DNA of 64,000 nucleotides. Origin: Pseudoalteromonas luteoviolacea NCIMB 1944 (GTDB lineage Bacteria; Pseudomonadota; Gammaproteobacteria; Enterobacterales; Alteromonadaceae). The stretch spans positions 1 to 64,000 of the forward strand of contig NZ_AUXS01000064.1 of NCBI RefSeq assembly GCF_001625565.1, in the 5' to 3' direction. The notes beneath the pieces were generated by a model that saw only the letters and a list, made by a program, of their open reading frames with translations, was not told the DNA's origin and ran no database searches. Below, piece after piece: positions 44,108 through 53,436 of the stretch (its first letter is position 1; every line of letters begins with the position of its first letter). The position numbers were made by a program, and so were the translations under genes.

Positions 44108-44715
44108 AATTAACACCAGAGAACCTCAGCACTGTCGACTTTGGTAAATCAGAGTTGATCCCTGCCATTGTGCAAGACTACGCAACAGGTGTGATCTTGA
44201 TGCAAGGGTTTATGAACCTTGAAGCACTACAGGTGACCTTCGAGAAGAAGCTTGTCACATTTTACTCAAGATCTAAGTCTAGACTGTGGACCAAAGGCGA
44301 ATCTTCGAACAATGTGCTTTCACTCGTTGAAGCACACACTGACTGTGATAAAGACAGTATCTTAATTTTAGCAACACCTGCTGGCCCAACTTGCCATTTA
44401 GGGACTGAGAGCTGTTTCGAAGGAGCAAAACCGGAACTTGCTTTTTTAGGTACTTTAGAAAAAGTCATCAGCGAGAGAAAAAACGCAGATCCGAACTCTA
44501 GCTATACAGCTTCATTATTTGCTAAAGACTTAAGCCGAAGCTGTCAAAAAGTCGGTGAGGAAGGTGTTGAAGTTGCTCTCGCGGCCATGAAACAGGATAA
44601 AGAGGAATTACTTAACGAATCTGCTGATTTAATTTACCACCTGTTAGTACTTTTACAACGAAGTGAGCTCAGTTTACCGCAAGTTGTCGAGACATTAGCC
44701 AAAAGGCATCGCTAA
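44104..44715 (+). CDS. hisI: Bifunctional phosphoribosyl-AMP cyclohydrolase / phosphoribosyl-ATP pyrophosphatase
   Basis: The 203-residue fusion has the cyclohydrolase domain (LIPAIVQDYATGVILMQGFM, WTKGESSNNVLSL, zinc-site Cys in HTDCDKDSILIL and PTCHLGTESCF) and, from about residue 115, the pyrophosphohydrolase helix bundle (EEGVEVALAAMKQDKEELL, ESADLIYHLLVLL). It is last in the operon, overlapping hisF by four bases. No terminator follows, so the next gene may share the transcript. Confidence 0.96.
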   Translation: MKLTPENLSTVDFGKSELIPAIVQDYATGVILMQGFMNLEALQVTFEKKLVTFYSRSKSRLWTKGESSNNVLSLVEAHTDCDKDSILILATPAGPTCHLGTESCFEGAKPELAFLGTLEKVISERKNADPNSSYTASLFAKDLSRSCQKVGEEGVEVALAAMKQDKEELLNESADLIYHLLVLLQRSELSLPQVVETLAKRHR

Positions 44716-44773
44716 GCTATCTCATCCGAAATGACCATGGTATGCTTAGGAAAAATTTAAAAAGGAAGCTGCC

Positions 44774-45271
44774 ATGGTTGTTCGCCACCTATTATATTCT
44801 ATCGGGTTTATAACGTTAGTTGGGTGCAATACACTCCCCAGTGACGTAGAGAAAAAAGTTGAAAACATGACTGACTGTGAAAAGGTAAATGCACTGATCA
44901 CAGGGGCTGGTGATGGCTTTTCAATACTAAAAGGTAGCGAAATAAACGGCAAACTAATGAAAAGCTGGCAACCTAAAGCACACTTAATTGAAGACAGCTG
45001 TCAGATCAACTTATATACCAGCGGTAACACCGCATATGAGTGCAATAAAGCGTTTTCAGGAAAAACGGCTGCATTAGTTAGATTTGAACAAGTAAACGAA
45101 AAGCTAAAAACATGTTTAAGCCCAGATTGGGAAGAAAAACAGCATTTTGGCAAAGAAAGTAGCCGTTCAACATTTACCAGCGACCTATCAGATACGAAAG
45201 TAGCCGTTAATTTTGGTACTACCTTGGACAAACAAAAACCATGGGCCGTCAGTTTGGAAATTGTCAAATAA
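44774..45271 (+). CDS. Predicted lipoprotein of unknown function
   Basis: The 165-residue product has a lipobox (ITLVGCNT) with Cys18 as lipidation site. AAGGAAG precedes the ATG. The mature part has several Cys (MTDCEKVNAL, EDSCQINLYT, AYECNKAF, LKTCLSPDW) that may pair in the periplasm. Family not recognised. It follows hisI by 58 bases without a visible terminator. Confidence 0.65.
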   Translation: MVVRHLLYSIGFITLVGCNTLPSDVEKKVENMTDCEKVNALITGAGDGFSILKGSEINGKLMKSWQPKAHLIEDSCQINLYTSGNTAYECNKAFSGKTAALVRFEQVNEKLKTCLSPDWEEKQHFGKESSRSTFTSDLSDTKVAVNFGTTLDKQKPWAVSLEIVK

Positions 45272-45681
45272 ACGACTTCATAATTGTATTGGTTTAGCAG
45301 TGAAAGTAGATAGCTCTATTAGAGTAAGCTTTGGTCTATCTACTTTTGGCTAAATGTGAAACCAATCAACCGATAATATGTCATTTCAACCCTATTAAAC
45401 AACCATTCCATCAAATGTGCCTTGTTGGCATTCACAACTGCTCTCACCCCACACAATGCCAAATTAACTCTATCGTGCCTCAGGTCCTCGTCTGTCCCCT
45501 CCCCCCCAACTAGTCCATGAAGAGTAAACAGAAGTGCGGAGAATAATCATCAGATTGTATGCATTTGATGGACAACGTATCTCTTACAAATACTTTTGCT
45601 AAAACTCATTTTTTTTAAGTCCAATTTTGCTATCATTCGGCACTTAAAATTTGTGAAAACGATTATAGAAGGCAACTTCGA
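45272..45681. other. Intergenic region with hairpin, upstream of glf
   Basis: AAAGTAGATAG (45303-45313) pairs with CTATCTACTTT (45336-45346), and the loop contains CTCTATTAGAG, so a strong RNA hairpin is possible just after the lipoprotein gene; the T-run after it is short. A 60-codon frame at 45331-45513 begins inside this hairpin and is not called. The rest must hold the glf promoter. Confidence 0.5.
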
Positions 45682-46800
45682 ATGAAAAACGCTCAATACG
45701 ACTATCTAATCGTCGGTGCTGGTTTATTTGGTGCTGTGTTTGCCCGAGAAGCTACGGATCAAGGGAAGAAAGTTTTAGTTATAGACAAACGAGACCATAC
45801 CGGTGGCAATATTTATTGCGAAAACATCGAAGGCGTCAACGTTCATAAATATGGCGCACATATTTTCCACACCAGCAATCAAGAGGTGTGGGATTATGTA
45901 AATCGTTTTGTATCATTTAACCACTATGTCAACTCGCCTGTTGCTCGATATCAAGACAAGCTTTACAACCTACCTTTTAATATGAATACGTTTTATCAAT
46001 TGTGGGGAGTAACTACACCTCAAGAAGCAAAAGATAAAATCGCGCAGGAAAGAGCGCCTTATGCTGATATTGATCCTCAAAACCTTGAAGAACAAGCTTT
46101 GTTCTTAGGCGGTCGCGATCTTTATGAAAAGCTCATCAAAGGGTACACAGAAAAGCAATGGGGACGCCCTGCTACGCAAATCCCTTCTTTTATAATTAGA
46201 AGACTGCCATTTAGATTTACCTTTGATAACAATTACTTTAATGACCTTTATCAAGGTATTCCAATTGGTGGTTACAATGCATTGACCGACGCATTACTTG
46301 AAGGTGTCGAAGTACGAACTGGTGTAAATTATTTCGACAATAGTGATGAATACAATCAATTAGCAGAGAAAGTACTTTATACAGGTAAAATCGACGAATT
46401 TTTCGATTGCCAATTTGGCAAGTTGGAATATAGAAGTTTGCATTTCGAAACTGAAGTACTTGAACAAGAGAATTACCAAGGCAACGCAGTAGTAAACTAT
46501 ACAGAGCGTGAAGTACCTTACACGCGTATTTTAGAGCACAAGCATTTTGAATTTGGTACTCAAGAAAAAACGGTCGTAACTAAAGAGTATCCACACGAAT
46601 TTAGTAAGGACAACGAACCTTATTACCCAATTAATGATGAAACTAACAACACATTATTAGCCCGTTATCAAGAGCTTGCTAAAACGGAGCCATATGCCAA
46701 TAAATTCATTTTTGGCGGCCGTCTTGCAAATTATAAATACTACGATATGGACGACACAATAGAAGCAGCTTTGGCACTAACCGATAAGGAACTAGCATAA
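45682..46800 (+). CDS. glf: UDP-galactopyranose mutase
   Basis: The 372-residue flavoenzyme has the FAD-binding start YDYLIVGAGLFGAVFAREA and the conserved stretches GGNIYCENIEGVNVHKYGAHIFHT, YTEKQWGRPA, IPIGGYNALTDAL and GGRLANYKYYDMD (the last near the C-terminus). It makes UDP-galactofuranose, the donor for the next gene's product. Expected length. First of a two-gene surface polysaccharide operon. Confidence 0.96.
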   Translation: MKNAQYDYLIVGAGLFGAVFAREATDQGKKVLVIDKRDHTGGNIYCENIEGVNVHKYGAHIFHTSNQEVWDYVNRFVSFNHYVNSPVARYQDKLYNLPFNMNTFYQLWGVTTPQEAKDKIAQERAPYADIDPQNLEEQALFLGGRDLYEKLIKGYTEKQWGRPATQIPSFIIRRLPFRFTFDNNYFNDLYQGIPIGGYNALTDALLEGVEVRTGVNYFDNSDEYNQLAEKVLYTGKIDEFFDCQFGKLEYRSLHFETEVLEQENYQGNAVVNYTEREVPYTRILEHKHFEFGTQEKTVVTKEYPHEFSKDNEPYYPINDETNNTLLARYQELAKTEPYANKFIFGGRLANYKYYDMDDTIEAALALTDKELA

Positions 46801-46803
46801 ATT

Positions 46804-47826
46804 ATGAGTAACAAAGTTTATATTGCTCGAAACTACCGCTCAAAATTTGATGCCGCAGGTAAAGCTAAAATGGACTGTGAAACCATATTGGAAAATAACG
46901 GCTGGAAAAATATTGGGTTTAAGCAAACTTGGATTGCCAACTCTATTTTGGGCACTTTGATCAGTGCGCTAGGCGTTACTTGGGCTATTTTAAGGCTGAA
47001 ATCTGGAAGCACCGTTTGTTTACAGTATCCATTCAATAAATTTTATGGCTATTGCTTGTGGGGTGCCAAACTAAAAAATAGTAAAGTACTTACGCTTGTT
47101 CACGATTTAAAGAGTTTAAAAGGTAAATATGGTCACTCCGATAAAGAAGTTAAACTACTGAAACAATCTGATCAGCTAATTGTCCACAACGACAAAATGG
47201 CGGCGTGGTTTCAAGAGCAAAACTTTAACTCTGAAATTACCAACATAGAAGCGTTTGACTATTTGCATACTGATAACCCAAATGCAAAACGTACTCAAAC
47301 AGACTATGAAAATATTCGCGTTGTGTTTGCCGGTAATATGGGCCCGTTCGTCTATGAACTTGATGGCCTTGAGCGTGGCAACTTTAAGTTTGATTTATAC
47401 GGTGTCGGATATGATGAAAAAAAGGTCAAAGACATCAACAACACTATCTTAGATTACAAAGGCTGCTTTCCATCAAACGAAGTCATTGATCATATTGATG
47501 GTGATTTTGGCCTTGTTTGGTATGGCAATACCCTAGATTCGTGTGACGGTGTTACCGGTAAGTATTTAATGTTCAACAACCCACACAAGCTGTCTCTGTA
47601 TTTACTGTGCGATATGCCGATCATCATCTGGGATCAGGCTGCAATGGCTGACTTAGTTGAAAAAGAAGGTATCGGATTTAGCATCAGTTCTTTGAGAGAT
47701 ATAAAAGATCGCTTGGCTGAACTTACGCCGGCTGAAATTGAGCAAATGAAGAAAAATGTTCAGCGCGTTAAAGCCGATGTCCAATCTGGGCAGTTCTTAA
47801 CAAAAGCACTAAATAGATTATCTTAA
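46804..47826 (+). CDS. Galactofuranosyltransferase (WbbI-like)
   Basis: The 340-residue protein resembles E. coli K-12 WbbI, a beta-1,6-galactofuranosyltransferase: LTLVHDLKSLKG in the N-terminal half, VVFAGNMGPFVYELDG, FGLVWYGNTLDSCDGVTGKY and FNNPHKLSLYLLCDMPIIIW. It probably moves galactofuranose from UDP-Galf to a lipopolysaccharide or exopolysaccharide. It starts three bases after glf. No other polysaccharide genes are near, so the pair may decorate a structure built elsewhere. Confidence 0.85.
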   Translation: MSNKVYIARNYRSKFDAAGKAKMDCETILENNGWKNIGFKQTWIANSILGTLISALGVTWAILRLKSGSTVCLQYPFNKFYGYCLWGAKLKNSKVLTLVHDLKSLKGKYGHSDKEVKLLKQSDQLIVHNDKMAAWFQEQNFNSEITNIEAFDYLHTDNPNAKRTQTDYENIRVVFAGNMGPFVYELDGLERGNFKFDLYGVGYDEKKVKDINNTILDYKGCFPSNEVIDHIDGDFGLVWYGNTLDSCDGVTGKYLMFNNPHKLSLYLLCDMPIIIWDQAAMADLVEKEGIGFSISSLRDIKDRLAELTPAEIEQMKKNVQRVKADVQSGQFLTKALNRLS

Positions 47827-47851
47827 TATATGAACTATATTTTATAATCAT

Positions 47852-47880
47852 AGTAACCCCCACTTTTGTGGGGGGTTACT
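47852..47880 (+). terminator. Hairpin after the glf operon
   Basis: AGTAACCCCCAC pairs with GTGGGGGGTTACT (one bulged G) over a TTTT loop, 25 bases after the transferase stop. It lacks a T-run, so it may stabilise the 3' end as much as terminate. Confidence 0.6.
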
Positions 47881-48308
47881 TATATGCATCCCTTGAATTT
47901 ACCTCGCGTATTAAAATAGGTGATATCGGCTTTAACCCATCATAAAATGCCATATCAGCAGATATTCGCTCTTTTTATCACCATACTGTGCAATAAATAA
48001 TAACTGTAATTTGTAAAACCAATTACAACAGTATCTAATTACAAAGCTCACATAGTTCAGGTTTTGCGAACATCTAGGGCGGATCAGTATAAGAAGAAAG
48101 ACACCACCATCTTCACTGAAAATGTCCATTCAATATGTGCTTTCGTATTAACTATTCAATATATAACCAGCCCTTTTTTCCCTCAAATTAAAATACCCAA
48201 ATAAGAAACACAGCGTAAACCTATAACAATTTAGAATAAACCTTTTGTTGAAAATATGTACATAAATGTTAAGTTGGATTTGCACTACTCGTTTTAAGGA
48301 AAAAAGCA
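47881..48308. other. Intergenic region before the RiPP-like genes
   Basis: No convincing gene. The part before 48300 is AT-rich and must carry the promoter of the peptide genes. AAGGA at 48296-48300 is the ribosome site of the first. Confidence 0.45.
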
Positions 48309-48464
48309 ATGAAACTAAAAATGAAAAAACATCACCTAAAGTCTCTGAATACTAATAACACATCACAGCAACTAGATAAGCAAATGACACCTCTTGTTGC
48401 TGGTGGTAAACCAGAACTTACCCACCCATTTGTATGTACATCTTTTGTAGGTTTTACTTGTTAA
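48309..48464 (+). CDS. Putative RiPP (lanthipeptide-like) precursor 1
   Basis: A 51-residue peptide with AAGGA upstream. A Lys/Leu-rich leader (MKLKMKKHHLKSL...QQLDKQMTPLVAGG) is followed by the core KPELTHPFVCTSFVGFTC, with two Cys and three Thr plus one Ser. The leader shares the pattern L-x-KK-x-LK-x-L and QQLD-x2-MTP-x-VAGG with the next gene, while the cores differ. Such conserved-leader/variable-core pairs ending in a Gly-Gly-like motif mark ribosomal peptides cut and exported by a peptidase-containing transporter; the K/L-rich start recalls class I lanthipeptide leaders. No modification enzyme is in the window. Gene reality is well supported by the paralogue. Confidence 0.75.
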   Translation: MKLKMKKHHLKSLNTNNTSQQLDKQMTPLVAGGKPELTHPFVCTSFVGFTC

Positions 48465-48489
48465 AATTAACTTTAAAAAGGAAATAGCT

Positions 48490-48642
48490 ATGCTGAAATT
48501 AAATAAGAAAAAACTAAAAAACTTAACAGACGACAAACAGCAGTTAGATAACAAAATGACGCCATTTGTTGCTGGTGGTGTGACTACTAGCCGCTCATGG
48601 TGTTGGACTACTGGTCTATGTACTGACACTCAACTTTGCTAA
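48490..48642 (+). CDS. Putative RiPP (lanthipeptide-like) precursor 2
   Basis: A 50-residue paralogue, 25 bases after the first, with AAAAGGA before its ATG. Leader MLKLNKKKLKNLTDDKQQLD-NKMTPFVAGG, core VTTSRSWCWTTGLCTDTQLC with three Cys and eight Ser/Thr, which would allow several thioether rings or disulfides. A perfect terminator follows, so the pair forms its own transcript. The maturation and export machinery must be elsewhere, if it exists. Alternative: secreted disulfide peptides with a double-glycine leader. Confidence 0.75.
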   Translation: MLKLNKKKLKNLTDDKQQLDNKMTPFVAGGVTTSRSWCWTTGLCTDTQLC

Positions 48643-48672
48643 TTTTATCAGACGATAAACATGTTACTAATT

Positions 48673-48700
48673 AAAGGAGGTTATGCCTCCTTTATTTATA
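48673..48700 (+). terminator. Intrinsic terminator of the RiPP-like operon
   Basis: AAAGGAGG (48673-48680) pairs perfectly with CCTCCTTT (48686-48693) over TTATG, followed by ATTTAT. It is 30 bases after the second peptide gene. Confidence 0.75.
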
Positions 48701-49328
48701 ACGACCTTTCATCCCCTCCTGCTAAATCATGTACACCACACAAAATAAAGTCATCAGCTCCTTGATATAGGATTGATCATTCGACATGAAAATAGCGCCC
48801 GGCAATGCTCCAACAGCTAAGCTAACTAGCACCAGCCTCCACATAAGTTTATTCACATTAATCGGAAAGTAATTTTTTCAGAAGTACCGAAGAAAATTAG
48901 AAATCAAATAAAAAACATGGCTGAGATACGCACACTTGACTACAAGGCAACCAAACTTTAAGCGTCCTTTGAGCGTTTCGAATAGCTGCGAAATATGCAT
49001 TAGACAACACATGTTATCTTAAATAAAAAGCTAAAAAGTGATAGCTCAACTGCTTGTAACTTCACCTACTTGAAACAAGTAGTTTTACAAAAAAACCTAA
49101 AAAAAATGAGAAATAGTAAAAATACCCCTCCAAAAATTTAATTTTTTACTAAGATATTTATGTGGTTGAACACAACATCACCAATCTTTGACTTTTTTTC
49201 AATTATTGTTAATTTGAGCTTAAGTTAGTGGAGATTTAATGGCATAGTGTCGTTACCAAAGTGGGTATTTACATTCTTTGAAATACCTGACGGATATAAA
49301 AATAAACAAAGAGCGTAAGGGAGAAATA
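48701..49328. other. AT-rich intergenic region
   Basis: About 630 bases with no gene I can support. The last part carries the ribosome site AAGGGAG of the DUF1232 gene. No repeat or clear promoter was found. Confidence 0.4.
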
Positions 49329-49880
49329 ATGTCCATCCAAGTAAATTTTGAACTCACTGATATCGATTTAGAACATTTCCGCACAATGATGCAATCAGCA
49401 ATTGAGCGAAGCAGCCATTTAAGTGAAGAAGATATTATCAGTAAAGCTCGCGAGCTTGTGCAACAAATGGAAGGTACAAACGTCCCTGAGTTTGTTAGAA
49501 CACGAATGATGTCACTGTCAGCGCTGATCGACGCGGTTCAAGATGACGAATGGCAAATGCCAGAAGATGAAAAGAAAGAAATCATGCTTTCTTTGGCTTA
49601 TTTTGGTGAACCAGAAGATATTGTTCCAGACAATGTCCCAGTACTTGGATACATTGATGATGCAATTATGATTGAACTTGTACTGCAAGATCTATCATTA
49701 GACCTTAAAGCATATCGAGAATTCTGCGGTTTTAGAGCGACAGAGGAAGCCAGACGCGGAGAACACGCAAAAGTAAACAGAGAAAGTTGGCTGGCAAGCA
49801 CACGAGCACAAATTCGCTCTTCTATGCGTAGAAATAGATCCGGCGCTAAGAGCTCACGTTTTTTCTCTCGCATCATGTAA
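49329..49880 (+). CDS. DUF1232 (YkvA-like) protein
   Basis: Start at ATG 49329 with AAGGGAG upstream; an in-frame ATG at 49278 is less likely. The 183-residue product has a DUF1232 core (LSLAYFGEPEDIVPDNVPVLGYIDDAIMIELVLQD at about 93-127 in part) preceded by an acidic helix-rich segment and followed by a basic Ser/Arg tail (RSSMRRNRSGAKSSRFFSRIM). DUF1232 proteins are thought to be membrane-associated; role unknown. The basic tail could bind nucleic acid or lipid. Confidence 0.75.
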   Translation: MSIQVNFELTDIDLEHFRTMMQSAIERSSHLSEEDIISKARELVQQMEGTNVPEFVRTRMMSLSALIDAVQDDEWQMPEDEKKEIMLSLAYFGEPEDIVPDNVPVLGYIDDAIMIELVLQDLSLDLKAYREFCGFRATEEARRGEHAKVNRESWLASTRAQIRSSMRRNRSGAKSSRFFSRIM

Positions 49881-49902
49881 TATCCATTTGATAAAAATAT
49901 AA

Positions 49903-49930
49903 AAAAAGGGAGCAAACTAGCTCCCTTTTT
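49903..49930. terminator. Bidirectional terminator
   Basis: AAAAAGGGAGC (49903-49913) and GCTCCCTTTTT (49920-49930) form a perfect stem with A- and T-runs on either side. It serves the DUF1232 gene from the left and the M61 peptidase from the right. Confidence 0.9.
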
Positions 49931-49935
49931 ATATT

Positions 49936-51714
49936 TTATTTACTATTGGGATGTTCAACTCCAACCCACGCTTTATACAAGTTCGCTTGGCGGCTAGAAG
50001 GAGATTTTATTGCTCGAATGACTTTGTTTCGATTTGCTTTTTCGCCTAGCTGCAATTTCACTGTCATTAATTTATGTCGTCGAATAAAGTCCACTTCCAC
50101 AATTTCACCCGGGCTAAACAAAGCTAAAGTACTCGCAAGATCTTTGCGAACGTGATGTTTGTTGAGGGCAACTAGTTTATCACCGGCGGTTAAACCAGCT
50201 TGCCAAGCGTTACCATCTCTCGCTACATGGGTCAATTCCAGCAGCTGGCCTGCACTTTTAGTGGTGCCATCAATACTTGCCACTTTCACCGTACCAGGCG
50301 GATAAACATGCTCCAATCCAACTTTTTCGAATAAGCTATCGAAATCAATAATCGCAGGATTATCAACATAGGTTTGCCACCAATTTGAATAATCGTTGCC
50401 ACTTATTTCCTTAAGTATCCGTTTTACATCATCACTGTTAAATGAGTTGGGTAGCTTATGTTGCTTATATAGCTCACTATGTACATCTCGATAGCTAACT
50501 TTACCTTCACTTTTATCTATCAGGTCGATATCCAGCGCCAAAGAAACTAACGCCCCTTCTAAATAGATATTGGTGCTGTAATTTTTACCGTGATCTCCGC
50601 CTTGGTTTATCCATTTATCAAAACTGGTGTGTGCCACCGATTGCACTTCCCTGCCCGGTGTTTGCAAATGTCGATTAAGTGTTCTGTTCAGCGATTTGTA
50701 AAACTCTTTGTTGGTGGTGATCCCTGCACTAAGTAATAAGTAGTCTTCCAAATAGCTAGTTGACCCCTCAACAAGCCACAATAAATCGCTGTAATTAATA
50801 TCAACATAGTCATATGGAACTAACCCTTCAGGTCGGTAGTTTTTTACATTCCATGTATGTATGAACTCGTGTGCTGCGGTGGAGATAAAGCCAATATAGT
50901 CATCTCTTGAAGCAAATTTATCGCGGTGCCTTTGAATGATGGTGGAATTTAGGTGCTCAGTTGCTCCCCTTGCTCCACTGGTTGCATGTACCATAAATAC
51001 ATATCTATCATATGGATAATCGTGCCAGATCAAACTTCCCGTTGTCACTAGCTTTTTTAAATCTCGGATCATTAAGTCAACGTCGTAATTTCCCTCTCCC
51101 CAAATCACCAATTCATAGTCTCTGCCTTCGACGCTAAACTTATGCAATTCATTGATACCAGTTTCTATTGGAGAGTCGAGCAACACATCGTAGTTCGCCG
51201 CTTTAAAGCTATGCTTGGAATTAGCAAAGTCCATACCCGATACCGAGCGCCAGTTATCCGGGACGTCTAGGTTTACGGTTACAGGCTCTTGTCGAAACGA
51301 ATCACTGAACATAAAAAATCCAGAAGCATCGATAAACGCATGACTATCATCGATGTGCCTCGATCTAAGGGCTAATTCATTCGCATATACTTGATAAGAT
51401 ACAGATACTTCGGTGGGTTCATTTAAATGGACTCGCCAGGTATTTTTATCTGTTTTTTGCCATTTTAACTGCTTCCCACTTTCACTACTTGCTGCAAAAA
51501 AACGAATGCCATTGGCCATATCCAGTATCTCATAACGGCCAGTACGCCAGTCAGGCAGTTGAATATCAACATAAGATTGCGCAGATTTCGGAAAAGTAAT
51601 TTCTACATTGCCTAAATGATGTTGTGGTTGTGTTATTGAGAGTTTGTACTCGACATCAGCGAAGGTAAATTGACTTAAAAGTGCCAAAGAGATCAGTGAG
51701 AGATTTTTTTTCAT
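49936..51714 (-). CDS. Secreted M61 family metallopeptidase with PDZ domain
   Basis: The 592-residue protein has a signal peptide (LSLISLALLSQFTFA), a beta-rich N-domain (DIQLPDWRTGRYEILDMANG), a gluzincin catalytic domain with HEFIH (near residue 282) followed by WNVKNYRPEGL and a downstream Glu (LLWLVEGSTSYLEDYLL), and a C-terminal PDZ domain (AGLTAGDKLVALNKHHV). This is the plan of M61 glycyl aminopeptidases. It probably trims peptides in the periplasm. Stands alone. Confidence 0.92.
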   Translation of the reverse strand: MKKNLSLISLALLSQFTFADVEYKLSITQPQHHLGNVEITFPKSAQSYVDIQLPDWRTGRYEILDMANGIRFFAASSESGKQLKWQKTDKNTWRVHLNEPTEVSVSYQVYANELALRSRHIDDSHAFIDASGFFMFSDSFRQEPVTVNLDVPDNWRSVSGMDFANSKHSFKAANYDVLLDSPIETGINELHKFSVEGRDYELVIWGEGNYDVDLMIRDLKKLVTTGSLIWHDYPYDRYVFMVHATSGARGATEHLNSTIIQRHRDKFASRDDYIGFISTAAHEFIHTWNVKNYRPEGLVPYDYVDINYSDLLWLVEGSTSYLEDYLLLSAGITTNKEFYKSLNRTLNRHLQTPGREVQSVAHTSFDKWINQGGDHGKNYSTNIYLEGALVSLALDIDLIDKSEGKVSYRDVHSELYKQHKLPNSFNSDDVKRILKEISGNDYSNWWQTYVDNPAIIDFDSLFEKVGLEHVYPPGTVKVASIDGTTKSAGQLLELTHVARDGNAWQAGLTAGDKLVALNKHHVRKDLASTLALFSPGEIVEVDFIRRHKLMTVKLQLGEKANRNKVIRAIKSPSSRQANLYKAWVGVEHPNSK

Positions 51715-51889
51715 ACTATAAAAAATTAAAGAGTTTTCTTAAAATTAGCAAAATTCCTTACACTTGAGTTAATAAATTCGTTGAACCTACATGATAAAAA
51801 GCCAAGTTGATAATTAAATTCTCCCACATTTTTCAGTAATTTGATGTAAACTTGCAATTGGATATAGTAAAAAAAGATGTTGGATTTTT

Positions 51890-53422
51890 GTGACTGATAA
51901 AACCGTACTCTTGGAAAAAAAACTCTCTCAAGCTATTTCAGCAAGAAAAACTCTTGAAGAAGCAAAAAAGACGCAAGTCTCGATGCTGTCTGACTTTGCG
52001 ACAAGATTGTCTTTTAGCTGTAGAGGACAAGATGTAGCCCTAGACAATCAACTTGCGAAGTTTCGAAGTGCACTGAACAAGGGCATGGAAATAGAGCAAC
52101 TTACTCCGTTGATTGAGACCACGATAGCTCAATTAAAACAGCAAGAAGCCGTTTATGAAGCTAATGAGCGAGCTTTAACAACCCATATTCAGTCTGCTGG
52201 AAAACAATTACAAAAACTAAAAGGTTTACCAGATGATACCAGACGCAAACTGAGACATGTGCTTGATCATGAACTTGGTGATATCAAAGCTGTTTCGGAA
52301 TTTGTCCCTTTACTCGAAAAGATATTGCAGTTTTATATGCAAACACTGCAAGCGAAAGCAGCGCCAGAGTTTAGTTCATCAACTCGCAATCCAGAGCTGG
52401 CCATTGAACTGTTATCTCTAACGAACGAGCTGGTTTTTGAAGAGGACGTTTCGGAGCAGATAAAGCAAATCAAACAAAGCTTGTCCGCTGATGATTCGGT
52501 TGACTCACTGTTGGATAATTCAGTCAGCATTATTCGTATATTCGCCAAATCTATCGCCCGTGAACGTCAGTCTGCTCAAGGCTTTTTAGTCTCTTTGAAC
52601 CAAACACTGGAAGAGCTTCATAAATCGATTGTCGAAACCACAAATCAGTCCAAGTCGGTCAATCACGAAGTCTCAGCATTAAACAAGCGTATTGAAGAAA
52701 AGATCTCAACTCTGAATCATCAAACACAACAAGCAACTTCTATCACTGAGTTAAAGCAGCTCGTAGACAATGAGTTAAAAGAGCTTAGTAAAGACTTGAT
52801 TGAACGCGAAAGCATTGAACGCCGAGACAAAGAGGTTCTGCTTCAAAGCTTTGACAAAATTAATGACCGCATCAATTTACTCGAAACTAAAGTAACAAAT
52901 TATAAAAAACGCTTAAACGAGCAAAAATTCAAAAGCCTGCTAGACGGCCTAACTAAATTGCCTAATCGAGCCGCTTTTGATGATAGGTACAACCAAGAAT
53001 TTCATCTCTTTGAAGTTCACAACAGTGATGTCACACTCGTCGTTATTGATGTTGACCACTTTAAATCAATTAATGATAAATACGGGCACAGTGCCGGTGA
53101 TAAAACATTGCAGGTGATAGCCAGAGCACTTAAAAAGTCAATTAGAAAAGCCGACTTTATTGCTCGCTATGGTGGCGAAGAGTTCGTGCTGCTTATGCCG
53201 GGTATGCCACTGAGCTCAGCGCAAAGCCCGCTTGAAAAAATACGTAATACCGTAAAAGCAATCCCATTTAGATTTAAAGAAAAAGAAGTACAAATTACGA
53301 TTTCATTAGGTGCAACACAGCTTAAAAAAGGCGATACACCGCTTACAGCATTTGACCGTGCTGATAACGCACTGTATGACGCTAAAAACTCAGGCAGAGA
53401 CAAACTTTGCATTAGAGAATAA
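51890..53422 (+). CDS. Diguanylate cyclase (GGDEF)
   Basis: The 510-residue protein is cytoplasmic, with long coiled coils at about 1-100 and 230-335 and a GGDEF domain from about 345 to 508. The active site reads RYGGEEFVLLMPG and the inhibitory I-site RKAD lies five residues before it, so product inhibition is likely. DGLTKLPNRAAFDDR begins the domain. The N-terminal helical part resembles that of DgcP-type cyclases, but I cannot name the sensor. Start is a GTG at 51890 with a weak site. It is 14 bases before ppnN. Confidence 0.92.
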   Translation: MTDKTVLLEKKLSQAISARKTLEEAKKTQVSMLSDFATRLSFSCRGQDVALDNQLAKFRSALNKGMEIEQLTPLIETTIAQLKQQEAVYEANERALTTHIQSAGKQLQKLKGLPDDTRRKLRHVLDHELGDIKAVSEFVPLLEKILQFYMQTLQAKAAPEFSSSTRNPELAIELLSLTNELVFEEDVSEQIKQIKQSLSADDSVDSLLDNSVSIIRIFAKSIARERQSAQGFLVSLNQTLEELHKSIVETTNQSKSVNHEVSALNKRIEEKISTLNHQTQQATSITELKQLVDNELKELSKDLIERESIERRDKEVLLQSFDKINDRINLLETKVTNYKKRLNEQKFKSLLDGLTKLPNRAAFDDRYNQEFHLFEVHNSDVTLVVIDVDHFKSINDKYGHSAGDKTLQVIARALKKSIRKADFIARYGGEEFVLLMPGMPLSSAQSPLEKIRNTVKAIPFRFKEKEVQITISLGATQLKKGDTPLTAFDRADNALYDAKNSGRDKLCIRE

Positions 53423-53436
53423 CAAGGAGAATGCCT

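Noticed and set aside
45331..45513. 60-codon frame upstream of glf
   Set aside because: Starts inside a hairpin, no ribosome site, and Pro/Cys/His-rich composition unlike its neighbours.
47932..48129. 65-codon minus-strand frame after the glf operon
   Set aside because: No ribosome site or recognisable feature; AT-rich noncoding character.
48372..48629. 85-codon minus-strand frame across the RiPP-like genes
   Set aside because: It is antisense to two paralogous genes with ribosome sites; the repeated VAGG segments explain its opening.
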